DNA of 64,000 nt. Origin: Ruegeria sp. HKCCD8929 (GTDB lineage Bacteria > Pseudomonadota > Alphaproteobacteria > Rhodobacterales > Rhodobacteraceae). The first letter of the stretch is position 1; each line of letters begins with the position of its first letter. Positions 36,523-44,894 of the stretch are shown one piece after another. The DNA is taken from assembly GCF_013031405.1 (NCBI RefSeq), contig NZ_WPZY01000003.1:310001-374000 (forward strand). The letters are read 5' to 3'. The notes below the pieces were generated by a model, which saw only the letters and a list, made by a program, of their open reading frames with translations, made no database searches and was not told the origin of the DNA. The translations under genes and the position numbers were made by a program.

Positions 36523-38055
36523 ATGACGGCAGGAGAATCCAGACGCGCTGGCCGACAGGCTCGTATGGCCGCCCGAGCAGCCGGGGCCGACGTCTACGCG
36601 CCATACACGATCCGCAAGATCGGCAAGGTCAGCCTGATAGACGAGGACGCCGTCGCCATCATCGAACACAACGCCGACCGCATCCTGGACGAGATCGGCA
36701 TGGAGTTCAGAGGAGACGCCGAGACACTGAAGTTGTTCAAACGTCACGGCGCGCGGGTAACGGGCGAGCGCGTGCGCTTTGACCCTGGCTGGTGCCGCGA
36801 CAGGATCAAAACCGCTCCACCGGTGTTCACGCAGCACGCACGCAACCCGGAACGCTCGGTCCAGATCGGCGGCGATGCACAGGTTTATGCGCCGAGTTTC
36901 GGCCCGCCCTTTGTGCATGACATGAAAAACGGCCGCCGCTATGCGACGATGGAGGACTTCAGGAACATCACCAAACTGCACCATCAGCTTGGCGCCATAA
37001 ATCACTCGGGCGGGGTTGTGGTGGAGCCGGTGGATATCCCGGTCTCCATGCGTCACCTGCACATGGCCCATGCCCATCTCACCCTGAACGACAAACCGTT
37101 CATGGGGGCGGTGACGGCGCCAGAAAGGGCCCGCGACACGATCAAAATGTGCCGCATCGTCATGGGGAGGGAGTTCGTCGACCGGAATTGCGTGCTCTAT
37201 TCGGTGGTCAACACAAACGCCCCGCTGGTGATGGATGAAACCATGCTCTGGGCGCTCAAGGAATATGCCCGCGCCGGGCAATGCACTGTGGTATCGCCTT
37301 TTGTCCTTGGCGGTACGATGTCTCCGGTGACGGTTGCTGCCACCCTGTCGCAAGTTCTGGCCGAGGTGATGGCCGCGGTGGCCCTGATCCAGTTGATCCG
37401 TCCAGGTGCCCCGGCCGCCTTCGGCACATTCTTTTCGCCGATCAGCCTGAGAACCGGCGCACCTACGTTCGGCACCCCAGAAGGAACCCAGTTCCAGATG
37501 TGCGCAAAAACCCTGGCCGACAGGCTCGGCTTGCCCTTCCACTCGGTCGGGGGGCTGACCGCGTCCAAGGTGCCCGACGCGCAGGCCGGTTACGAAAGTC
37601 AGGCGCAGTTGATGGGGGCGGCGATGGCGGGGGTGAATTTCATCATCCATGCCACCGGCTGCCTCGAAGGGCTGCTGACCACGGGTTACGAAAAGATCGT
37701 GATGGATGCGGACCGCTGCTCGGCCATGCAACGTTTTGCGCAAGGGGTCGATTTCTCGGAAGCGGCTCAGGCGATGGATGCGTTTTTCGAGGTTGAGCCC
37801 GGCGGCCATTTCCTTGGCGCGCAGCATACCCGGGACAATTTTGAAACCGCCTTCTGGATGGGCGAGATGTCCGACAACAAGACGTACGAACAGTGGCGGG
37901 CCGAGGGAGCGCGATGGCAGCATGACCGCGCCAGCGCCCGGGTCCGGCAACTGATCAACGAGTATGAAGCACCGCCGATGGATATCGGAATTCGAGAGGC
38001 GCTGGATGATTTCGTTGCACGGCGCAGCCGGGAAATCGAAGGAGGTAACACGTGA
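36523..38055 (+). CDS. MttB-like trimethylamine/betaine methyltransferase, without pyrrolysine
   Basis: 510 aa, COG5598 (MttB) family. The conserved TIM-barrel stretches PPFVHDMKNGRRYATMEDF and GHFLGAQHTRDNFETAFW are present. There is no in-frame amber codon, so this is the pyrrolysine-free branch, whose studied members demethylate quaternary amines such as glycine betaine onto a corrinoid protein. No corrinoid-protein gene is visible nearby. The ATG at 36523 has GGGGA upstream; another in-frame ATG lies 4 codons before. Coupled to the aminotransferase by a GTGA overlap. Confidence 0.88.
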   Translation: MTAGESRRAGRQARMAARAAGADVYAPYTIRKIGKVSLIDEDAVAIIEHNADRILDEIGMEFRGDAETLKLFKRHGARVTGERVRFDPGWCRDRIKTAPPVFTQHARNPERSVQIGGDAQVYAPSFGPPFVHDMKNGRRYATMEDFRNITKLHHQLGAINHSGGVVVEPVDIPVSMRHLHMAHAHLTLNDKPFMGAVTAPERARDTIKMCRIVMGREFVDRNCVLYSVVNTNAPLVMDETMLWALKEYARAGQCTVVSPFVLGGTMSPVTVAATLSQVLAEVMAAVALIQLIRPGAPAAFGTFFSPISLRTGAPTFGTPEGTQFQMCAKTLADRLGLPFHSVGGLTASKVPDAQAGYESQAQLMGAAMAGVNFIIHATGCLEGLLTTGYEKIVMDADRCSAMQRFAQGVDFSEAAQAMDAFFEVEPGGHFLGAQHTRDNFETAFWMGEMSDNKTYEQWRAEGARWQHDRASARVRQLINEYEAPPMDIGIREALDDFVARRSREIEGGNT

Positions 38056-39371
38056 GCCTGCAGACAGACTGGACCCTGGACGAGACCGCGCGACGGCGCG
38101 GCACCTACTATGCCGCCTCGCAGCGCAGGTTCGTCCCCTTCAATGAGCCAATGGTGTTCAGAAAGGGGTCGATGCAGTACCTCTGGGACGCGGAAGGCCG
38201 CAAATACATCGACCTGCTGGGCATGAACGTCTGTATTTCCGTGGGCCATAGTCACCCTAAGGTCGTGGCTGCCGCAATGGAACAGGCGCAGGAACTGACC
38301 CATTGCACCGCCATGTTCTATCACCCTGTGCCTGCGCATTTTGCCGAGGAACTGGCCGCTGCCATGCCCAATCCGAATGGCAATATCGAATGGGTGGTGC
38401 ACTTCACCAATTCCGGGTCCGAGGCGGTCGACCTCGCCATGACCATGGCCCGCGGCTATACCGGAAATCTCGATCTGCTGGCCCTTCGGTCGGCCTATCA
38501 CGGCCCAACCGCCGCGGCCCAGTCGGTCACCGGAATATCGGGCTGGCGACATCCCGGCATGCCGGGCAATGTCGCTTTCGTGCCCGACCCGAACCAGTAT
38601 CGCGGTATCTTCGGGGAAAATGCCGGGGCGGGTCCTTACCTGGATGAGATCGACCGCACGATCCACGCTGCAACCTCTGGTCAGGTCGCGGGCATCATCA
38701 TCGAAAGCGTGCAGGGTTACGGCGGCATCATTGAGATGCCCAAAGGGTACATGTCCGGCGCCGCCGAGCGTGTCCGCGCCAGGGGCGGACTGCTGATCGC
38801 GGATGAGGTTCAAGCCGGCTTTGGCCGCACCGGTGAGCATATGTGGGGGTTCGAAGCCGACGGCGTCATCCCCGACATCGTGGTCATGGCCAAGGGGATC
38901 GGCAACGGCTTCCCCCTTGGCGCAGTGGTCGCGCGCAAGGAGATTGCCGCGCCGATGGCGGAGAAGTTCATGTTCCACACCTATGGGGCCAATCCAACCT
39001 CTTGTGCTGCAGGCCGTGCGGTTCTTCAGGTGATCAAAGAAGAGAAAGTGCAGGAAAACGCCCGGGTCGTCGGTGCAGCGCTTCTGGAACGTCTTCACCA
39101 GTTGAAGGAGAACCACCCCGTCATCGGGGATGTTCGCGGGCGCGGCCTGATGCTGGCCATCGAAATGGTCAAGGACCGCAACACCAAGGAGCCTGACCCG
39201 CAAACCACGGCTGCCGTGTTCGAGGCCTGCCGCGAAAGCGGGCTTATCCTGTCAAAATCCGGCCCGTACCAGTCCTGCCTGCGTCTGGTGCCACCGATGT
39301 GTTTGTCTGCGGCAGATGTCGATCAGGTATACGAAGGGCTGGACAGGGCATTTGGTCGGTTGGCAGGCTAG
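38052..39371 (+). CDS. Class III aminotransferase
   Basis: 439 aa, PLP-dependent fold type I, omega-amino-acid/AGXT2-like group. PLP lysine K281 in VVMAKGIGNGFPLGA, Asp251 in ADEVQAGFGRTG, phosphate-binding NSGSEAVD near 120. GTG start overlapping the methyltransferase stop (GTGA). Likely removes an amino group from the demethylated product, or supplies glyoxylate/pyruvate-linked transamination. The donor is not deducible. Confidence 0.92.
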   Translation: MSLQTDWTLDETARRRGTYYAASQRRFVPFNEPMVFRKGSMQYLWDAEGRKYIDLLGMNVCISVGHSHPKVVAAAMEQAQELTHCTAMFYHPVPAHFAEELAAAMPNPNGNIEWVVHFTNSGSEAVDLAMTMARGYTGNLDLLALRSAYHGPTAAAQSVTGISGWRHPGMPGNVAFVPDPNQYRGIFGENAGAGPYLDEIDRTIHAATSGQVAGIIIESVQGYGGIIEMPKGYMSGAAERVRARGGLLIADEVQAGFGRTGEHMWGFEADGVIPDIVVMAKGIGNGFPLGAVVARKEIAAPMAEKFMFHTYGANPTSCAAGRAVLQVIKEEKVQENARVVGAALLERLHQLKENHPVIGDVRGRGLMLAIEMVKDRNTKEPDPQTTAAVFEACRESGLILSKSGPYQSCLRLVPPMCLSAADVDQVYEGLDRAFGRLAG

Positions 39372-39597
39372 ACCGGTTTTTTCCCGTAAAGACTGCCTGC
39401 AAACCTGACCGCCGCACAGGCCGCATGGCCTATGTTGAGCATTTTCATCGAGGCTTTTCCAACCTGTCCGGCGCCCCGGATCACGGGCAGCCGGATCAGG
39501 CTCGGGCAACCAAACCAATGACTTTGATTCCGAAGCTGATAGTGTGGTTGAATTCGGATTATTGAACGCATTCTGTTTGGGAGGGGTAGCCTTGGGT

Positions 39598-42132
39598 ATG
39601 AACGCCATTCGCGGTGCAGTTTTCTCTGCTGCAATTTTTGTCGCCTCATCGGTCACAGCAAATGAAAACGTGATGGTCGTTTTCGATGGGTCGAACTCGA
39701 TGTGGGGCCAGATCGAAGGTCAGGCCAAGATCGAAATTGCCCGCGATGTGATGGAAAACTTGTTGGGGGAATGGGTCGAAGAGCGAAGCGTGGGGCTCAT
39801 GGCCTATGGCCATCGGCGTCGGGGCGATTGCAGCGATATCGAGGTATTGGTGGAGCCCGGTCAGCAGGCACGACAGAACATACTGGACCGAATCAATGCG
39901 ATCACACCAACCGGCAAGACCCCCCTGACCGACGCGGTCGAGGCCGCCGCGAAGGCCATGTCTTATACCGATCAACCCGCGACCGTCGTCCTGATCTCCG
40001 ACGGACTGGAAAGCTGCCAGCGCGATCCCTGCACGTTGGCGCAGGCGCTGGAGAACAGCGGGGTGGCCTTTACCGCGCATGTCGTAGGGTTCGGACTGGC
40101 CAGCGATGAGGATGCCAGTTCGCTCGCCTGCATCGCTGAAAACACTGGCGGGCAGTACATCACCGCCGGAAGCGCCGAAGAGCTTGGCGCCGCGCTCAGC
40201 ACGGTTGGAACGGCTGTCGCTCAGGCCGCGCCGGAACCTGAGCCCGAGCCAGAGCCGGCCTCACCGGAGGTTGTCGTTGACGGACCGGACACGGCGGTAG
40301 GCGGTGCGGACATTCGGGTGACCTGGGCGCCTACGGTCGCCGAGAGTGACTATATCAACATTGTGCCGGTGGGCACCGATCCCGGCGTCTTCGGAAACTA
40401 TGTGCGTATCGGCAAGTCCACCGAAGCGAACTTGCCTGTCCCGGGCAGCGAGGGATTGTATGAAATCCGCTATCTGCACAATCAAAGCAAAGACACTCTG
40501 GGGCACGACACGATTGAGGTTACCAAACCCGAAGTGACCCTCAGCGCCGCAGACACGGTTCAGACCGGCGCGAAGTTCAGGGTTGAGTGGACCCCCACGA
40601 TCAACAAACGGGATTACGTGGCGATTGTGCCGCTGGGCTCCGACGCCGGCACGTTCGGGAATTACCAGAACGTTGGCAACAACGAGGCGACCAACCTTAG
40701 TGCGCCAGCCGATCCCGGACTGTACGAGCTGCGTTACATCCTGAATGTCGACAAGCGCACCGTCGCCTCGCGACAGATCGAGGTGACCGATCCGCAGGTC
40801 GTCCTGCAGGTGCCGGAAACGGCTTTGACCGGCGCGGCGTTCGAGGTCAGCTGGTCGGGCACCGTGAACACGCAGGACTATATCAACATCGTTCCCGTGG
40901 GCACTGACGAAGGGGAATTCGGCAATTACATCGTCGTCAGGGATAACTCCAAAGACCTGCTCAAGGCCCCGGCCGAAACCGGCATGTACGAAGTGCGCTA
41001 TGTGCTGCGCGAGGGCGGCAAGACACTCGCCAGCGAAACGATTGAGATCGCCGCGCCGGAGGTCACCGTATCGGGCCCCGAAAAAGTGGTGACGGGCGAA
41101 AAGTTCGACGCGTCCTGGACCGGGACCGTCAACACTCAGGATTATGTCGCAATCGTTCCCGCCGGTTCGGATGAGGGTGAGTTCGGCAACTACATCGTCG
41201 TTCGGGATGCAGGTAAAGGCGTACTGACCGCCCCGGCTGATCCCGGAATTTACGAGCTGCGCTATATTCTGCGCGAGGGGTCCAAGACCCTTGCCACGTC
41301 GTCGATCGAGGTCACCGAACCGCAAGTCACAATCGACGCGCCCGAAACCGTGTTGGCCGGAAGCAAATTCAAAGTGTCCTGGACAGGCGCCGTCAGCTCG
41401 CAGGATTACATCAACATCGTCCCCATGGGCACCGAGGAAGGAGCGTTCGGCAACTACATAGTTGTGCGCGACGTCACCAGCAACGACCTTCAGGCGCCTG
41501 CCGAAACGGGCCTCTACGAGATCCGGTACCTGCTGAGGGAGGGCTCCAAGACCGTCGCAACGGCGACAGTGGAAGTTACCGAACCCGAGGTGACCATCAG
41601 TGCCGCAGACCAAGTGCGGGCGGGCGACAAGCTGCGTGTCTCGTGGACCGGAACCATCAACAGCAGCGACTATGTCAATCTGGTTCCGGTGGGCACGCCT
41701 GACGACGCGTTCGGCGTGTACTCGCAAGTACGCAACAAGACGGAGCTCGACCTGAACACGCCGGAAGAAACCGGGCTTTATGAGATCCGGTATCTCATGC
41801 GCGAGGGCAGCCGCGTCCTGGCCCGCCAGACGGTCGAGGTTCTGGCGCAGGATGCCGCGCTGGAAACCGGTGCGCAGCTCGACGCGCCGGATACCGCGGC
41901 CCCAGGCGCAACGATCACCGTGGGATGGACCACCGACAGCCAAAGCGCCGATCAACGCATTACGCTGGCCCGAGGGGAGCAGGCCATTTTTACATGGATT
42001 TCCGCCCAGAAGATCACCGGCGATCCGCCGGTTGAACTCACGATGCCTGACGACCCCGGTGTTTATGAGATCCGGCTGCTGGACCTGACAAACAAGGCCG
42101 TTCTTTCCAGAAAGGTCATCAAGGTCGAATGA
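39598..42132 (+). CDS. Secreted VWA-domain protein with six 88-residue repeats
   Basis: 844 aa from the ATG; a TTG two codons earlier lies at a better distance from GGGAGGGG and may be the real start. Signal peptide about 1-21. VWA domain about 24-205 with MIDAS D30-x-S32-x-S34, TGKTPLTDA, and D135 in LISDGLE; four cysteines could form disulfides. A Glu-Pro linker (212-220) leads to six tandem 88-residue beta-type repeats (223-750) and a divergent seventh (751-844). Probably extracytoplasmic, either a ligand-binding or a scaffold protein. First gene of a four-gene cassette with a caspase-fold protease and two lipoproteins. No exact family recognised. Confidence 0.85.
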   Translation: MNAIRGAVFSAAIFVASSVTANENVMVVFDGSNSMWGQIEGQAKIEIARDVMENLLGEWVEERSVGLMAYGHRRRGDCSDIEVLVEPGQQARQNILDRINAITPTGKTPLTDAVEAAAKAMSYTDQPATVVLISDGLESCQRDPCTLAQALENSGVAFTAHVVGFGLASDEDASSLACIAENTGGQYITAGSAEELGAALSTVGTAVAQAAPEPEPEPEPASPEVVVDGPDTAVGGADIRVTWAPTVAESDYINIVPVGTDPGVFGNYVRIGKSTEANLPVPGSEGLYEIRYLHNQSKDTLGHDTIEVTKPEVTLSAADTVQTGAKFRVEWTPTINKRDYVAIVPLGSDAGTFGNYQNVGNNEATNLSAPADPGLYELRYILNVDKRTVASRQIEVTDPQVVLQVPETALTGAAFEVSWSGTVNTQDYINIVPVGTDEGEFGNYIVVRDNSKDLLKAPAETGMYEVRYVLREGGKTLASETIEIAAPEVTVSGPEKVVTGEKFDASWTGTVNTQDYVAIVPAGSDEGEFGNYIVVRDAGKGVLTAPADPGIYELRYILREGSKTLATSSIEVTEPQVTIDAPETVLAGSKFKVSWTGAVSSQDYINIVPMGTEEGAFGNYIVVRDVTSNDLQAPAETGLYEIRYLLREGSKTVATATVEVTEPEVTISAADQVRAGDKLRVSWTGTINSSDYVNLVPVGTPDDAFGVYSQVRNKTELDLNTPEETGLYEIRYLMREGSRVLARQTVEVLAQDAALETGAQLDAPDTAAPGATITVGWTTDSQSADQRITLARGEQAIFTWISAQKITGDPPVELTMPDDPGVYEIRLLDLTNKAVLSRKVIKVE
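40264..41847 (+). repeat. Six tandem 264-bp coding repeats
   Basis: Each unit encodes exactly 88 residues, in frame and without indels, beginning PEV or PQV and containing SDYxNIVPVGT-, FGNY- and LYEIRY-like blocks. Unit starts are at 40264, 40528, 40792, 41056, 41320 and 41584. Units 3-5 are most alike (all with FGNYIVVRD). A degenerate seventh of 94 codons follows. Confidence 0.95.
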
Positions 42133-42238
42133 CGTCAGGACCGGTTGCTTGTAGCAGCGGGTTCTCTTGGAGGTGCCGAGGAGAAATCCCGGCATCATCC
42201 ATGGTGCGCGTATCATTTCTTTGCGCTAACGTGGCGGC

Positions 42239-43807
42239 ATGAGGTCCCTGCGTCTCCCATTCATGCCGATCCACATCCTGTTCTGGCTGTTGATCCTTTC
42301 GCTCGCGGCGATGCCGGCATTGGCCTCGGGGCGCGTCGCCCTGTTGATCGGTAACTCGGCCTATGACGCGCCCGACATGGCCTTGCGCAATCCCGTCAAT
42401 GATGTGACCGCGCTGGCGGAGGCGCTCAGAGAGCTTGGGTTCGCAGTCACCGAGACCACCGATCAGGATGCCGCTGCGATGACGCGCGCACTTGAGCAAT
42501 TCGGGTCGGCGGCGCAGGGGGCTGAGATGGCGGTGTTCTTCTATGCCGGGCATGGCGTGCAGATCGGAGGCGAAAACCACCTGATCGGCACGGATTTCGC
42601 GGGCAGCGATCTTGGGGCGCTGCGCCGGAGTTCCGTGACGATGGGGCGGGTCCGGGATGTGATCGCCCGGGCGGGACCCGAGATCGGCATCCTGCTGCTG
42701 GACGCCTGCCGCAACAACCCGTTCTCGGAACGAGGTATGGTCGAACAGGGGCTTGTCCGGGCTCGCGGTGGTGCCGGGCTGCTGATTGCCTATGCCACCG
42801 ATCCGGGCAATGTCGCTTATGATGGCATCGGCGAGAACAGCATCTTTACCACCGGTCTGCTCGAACATATCGCCACGCCCGGCCTGGATGTGCGGCTGAT
42901 GCTGGGCCGCGTGCGCCAGCAGGTCGTGCTGGACACAGATGGCCGCCAGGTGCCCTGGGTGGAGGAATCCGTGCTGGACGAACACAGCTTCGCGCCAACC
43001 CTGCCCACCAGCGCACCACAGGACGAGACCGCTGCCGAACTTGCCCTATGGCGCGACATTGCCTCCAGCAGCGACGCAAGCGATTTCGAATCCTATCTGC
43101 GCAGCTACCCCGAGGGGCTGTTCGCCCCTTTCGCCCGGGACCGGATTGAGCGGCTGGCATCCCGCACAGCCCCGGCTGCCGCACCGGTTGCGGCAACGCT
43201 GGCCGCCGCCGAGCCCGACAAGCTGGCCGCCGCGCTGGTGGCATTGGGCTTGCTGAGCGATGGTCCCGCCCGCGATCTTGGTCCGGCGCTTGAGGGCTAC
43301 CGCCGCTGGCTGCCCGCGAACGAAACCGCCACCGCCGAGCGGCTCTATCAGGACGCAGCACAAGTGTCGGTGTTTCTGGCGGCAACGACGCTGCAACGGC
43401 TGCGCACCGATATCGTCGCTTTGCGCAGTGTCGAGCGCACGCTGACCGTTGCCGAAGACGCGCTGGGGCAGATCGAGGAGATCGTGCGCTCGAACCCCGA
43501 CGCCTTGCCAGTGCTGCAACAGGCGCGCAACGATATCTACGACATCCACCGCTCGCGCGGCGTTATCCTGCGCCGTCTGGACCAGAGCCGCAGTTACTAT
43601 GACGAACTGTTGGGCCGCGCGGTGGTCTTCTTTCCGCCTGACGCGAGCAAAGTACTGGTCGGCGGCGAAACCCGCGTGCGCGACTTGGACCATGCCGGGG
43701 CGCAACTGACCGAAAACGCCGCCCTTTTCCTGCGGCACGTAGCGCAGGCGGATGACAGCAAGAAAGGGAGTTACCAATGGCTGGCAGACCTCATTCCACC
43801 CGGCTGA
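42239..43807 (+). CDS. Secreted caspase-fold peptidase (C14-like, metacaspase-type)
   Basis: 522 aa. Signal peptide about 1-30 (LLILSLAAMPALA). Caspase-like domain about 31-250 with the catalytic dyad His105 (FYAGHGVQ) and Cys157 (LLLDACRNNPF). The stretch WRDIASSSDASDFESYLRSYPEG (269-292) is the linker seen after such domains in alphaproteobacteria, and the C-terminal 200 residues are helical. Expected arginine/lysine specificity comes from family knowledge. Its 3' end overlaps the next gene by 31 bp. Exported location is unusual for the better-known cytoplasmic metacaspases but common in this lineage. Confidence 0.87.
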   Translation: MRSLRLPFMPIHILFWLLILSLAAMPALASGRVALLIGNSAYDAPDMALRNPVNDVTALAEALRELGFAVTETTDQDAAAMTRALEQFGSAAQGAEMAVFFYAGHGVQIGGENHLIGTDFAGSDLGALRRSSVTMGRVRDVIARAGPEIGILLLDACRNNPFSERGMVEQGLVRARGGAGLLIAYATDPGNVAYDGIGENSIFTTGLLEHIATPGLDVRLMLGRVRQQVVLDTDGRQVPWVEESVLDEHSFAPTLPTSAPQDETAAELALWRDIASSSDASDFESYLRSYPEGLFAPFARDRIERLASRTAPAAAPVAATLAAAEPDKLAAALVALGLLSDGPARDLGPALEGYRRWLPANETATAERLYQDAAQVSVFLAATTLQRLRTDIVALRSVERTLTVAEDALGQIEEIVRSNPDALPVLQQARNDIYDIHRSRGVILRRLDQSRSYYDELLGRAVVFFPPDASKVLVGGETRVRDLDHAGAQLTENAALFLRHVAQADDSKKGSYQWLADLIPPG

Positions 43808-44478
43808 GCGCCGCGCTGATCTCGGTGTCACTGGCCCTGTCGGCCTGTGGTGAGACCAGCCAGACCGCAGCGCCGGCCACGGGTAGCGGCGGCACCACGC
43901 AGGCCGAGGCGGATCTGGCCAAACAGGCCGCCGCGATGCAGAAAACCATTCTGCAAGGCGCTGCAGCCGGCGGAGCGGCGGGCGGTCTGATCGGATTTGG
44001 ATTGGGCGACAGCGACGATGTCGGCACCGGGTTCTCGATCGGGTTGGGCGCCGGGGCGCTGGCCGGGACCTATGTGGCCTTCGTTCAGCGCAAATATGCC
44101 CGGCGCGAGGCGCGGCTGAACCAGATCAAGAGCGATCTGGACCGCAACGCCGCCGAAATGCAGACGACGATCAATGTGATGAACCAGGTTCTGGCGGCAC
44201 AAAAGGCAGAGCTAACGGCACTGCGCGCAAGTGCAGCAACAGGTGCCTCGGATCAAGCGCAATTGCAGCGAGAACTGGCCGAGGCCAATGGCAACCTGTC
44301 GCAGATGCAGATCGCCATCGACGGCGCCACCAAGCGGCAGGCCGAGTTCAACGAGGCGCGGGGGCTGACCGTCGCCCGGGGTCAGGCCGCGTCCCCCATC
44401 GACGGCGATCTGGCCGCGCTCTCGAACCAGATCGCGCAGATGCGCGGGATCGCCAACGATCTGGCGGCGTCGCTGTGA
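43777..44478 (+). CDS. Lipoprotein with glycine zipper and coiled coil
   Basis: 233 aa. Lipobox LSAC with acylated Cys about residue 24. A Gly/Ala-rich glycine-zipper-like hydrophobic segment (about 60-100, GAAAGGAAGGLIGFGLG...GLGAGALAG) suggests membrane insertion or oligomerisation. A long helical, probably coiled-coil region follows (about 110-200). No enzymatic motif. Overlaps the caspase gene by 31 bp and the next lipoprotein gene closely, so one transcript is likely. Confidence 0.8.
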   Translation: MAGRPHSTRLSAALISVSLALSACGETSQTAAPATGSGGTTQAEADLAKQAAAMQKTILQGAAAGGAAGGLIGFGLGDSDDVGTGFSIGLGAGALAGTYVAFVQRKYARREARLNQIKSDLDRNAAEMQTTINVMNQVLAAQKAELTALRASAATGASDQAQLQRELAEANGNLSQMQIAIDGATKRQAEFNEARGLTVARGQAASPIDGDLAALSNQIAQMRGIANDLAASL

Positions 44479-44489
44479 AGGGGGGTGTC

Positions 44490-44894
44490 ATGAACCGTCT
44501 GATCGCCCTGCCCTGTCTGCTGCTCGCCGCCTGCGAGACAACCACCGATCCTGCCGAGGGCGGGTTCTTTTCCGGAGTGTCCGGCATCACCTCCGGCGCC
44601 TATGACGAACGGATCGAGACCGCCGAGGCCGATGTAGCCGCCGCCGAGGCCCGAAACGAAGCGCTGGCGGCGCAGATCCGGTCCTCGGAATCGGAACTGG
44701 CGCAGTTGAAGCTGAAAATCCTGCAACAGCGCGACGCAACAGGGGGCGGCGATGCCGCCACCGCGGCCCGTATCGACCGGGTTCTGAACTCGAACCCGAC
44801 CGGTTCGACACCCGAAGCGCGGTTGGCGGCCCTGCAGCGCAGTATTGCCGATGCCCGCGCGCTCAGTGCTGATCTGGCGCGGCTGTCCGGTTAA
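44490..44894 (+). CDS. Small coiled-coil lipoprotein
   Basis: 134 aa. Lipobox LLAAC (Cys about 15), then a short Gly-rich stretch and a helical heptad-rich region (about 38-75, ERIETAEADVAAAEARNEALAAQI). The ATG has AAGGGGGG directly upstream; a GTG 15 bp earlier overlapping the preceding stop is less likely. Fourth gene of the VWA-caspase cassette. It is similar in design to the preceding lipoprotein, so the two may form a hetero-oligomeric envelope complex. Confidence 0.78.
   Translation: MNRLIALPCLLLAACETTTDPAEGGFFSGVSGITSGAYDERIETAEADVAAAEARNEALAAQIRSSESELAQLKLKILQQRDATGGGDAATAARIDRVLNSNPTGSTPEARLAALQRSIADARALSADLARLSG

Noticed and set aside
36523..38055. Search for an in-frame amber codon that might encode pyrrolysine
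   Set aside because: The MttB-like frame is continuous without TAG; the protein belongs to the pyrrolysine-free branch.
39372..39590. Gap before the VWA gene checked for terminator, RNA or operator
   Set aside because: Only T-rich GGTTTTTTCC without a proper stem and no palindrome; nothing I can support beyond a likely promoter.
40264..41847. Regular tandem repeats considered as a CRISPR array
   Set aside because: Period is 264 bp, fully coding, with no short identical repeats or spacers and no cas genes nearby.
40261..42216. 651-codon open frame antisense to the repeat-bearing VWA gene
   Set aside because: It mirrors the repeats of the plus-strand gene and lacks a signal, motif or ribosome binding site; a composition artefact.
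42239..44894. Caspase cassette considered as an antiphage or CRISPR-associated protease system
   Set aside because: The caspase and its partners have export signals and there are no nuclease, reverse transcriptase or effector genes next to them.
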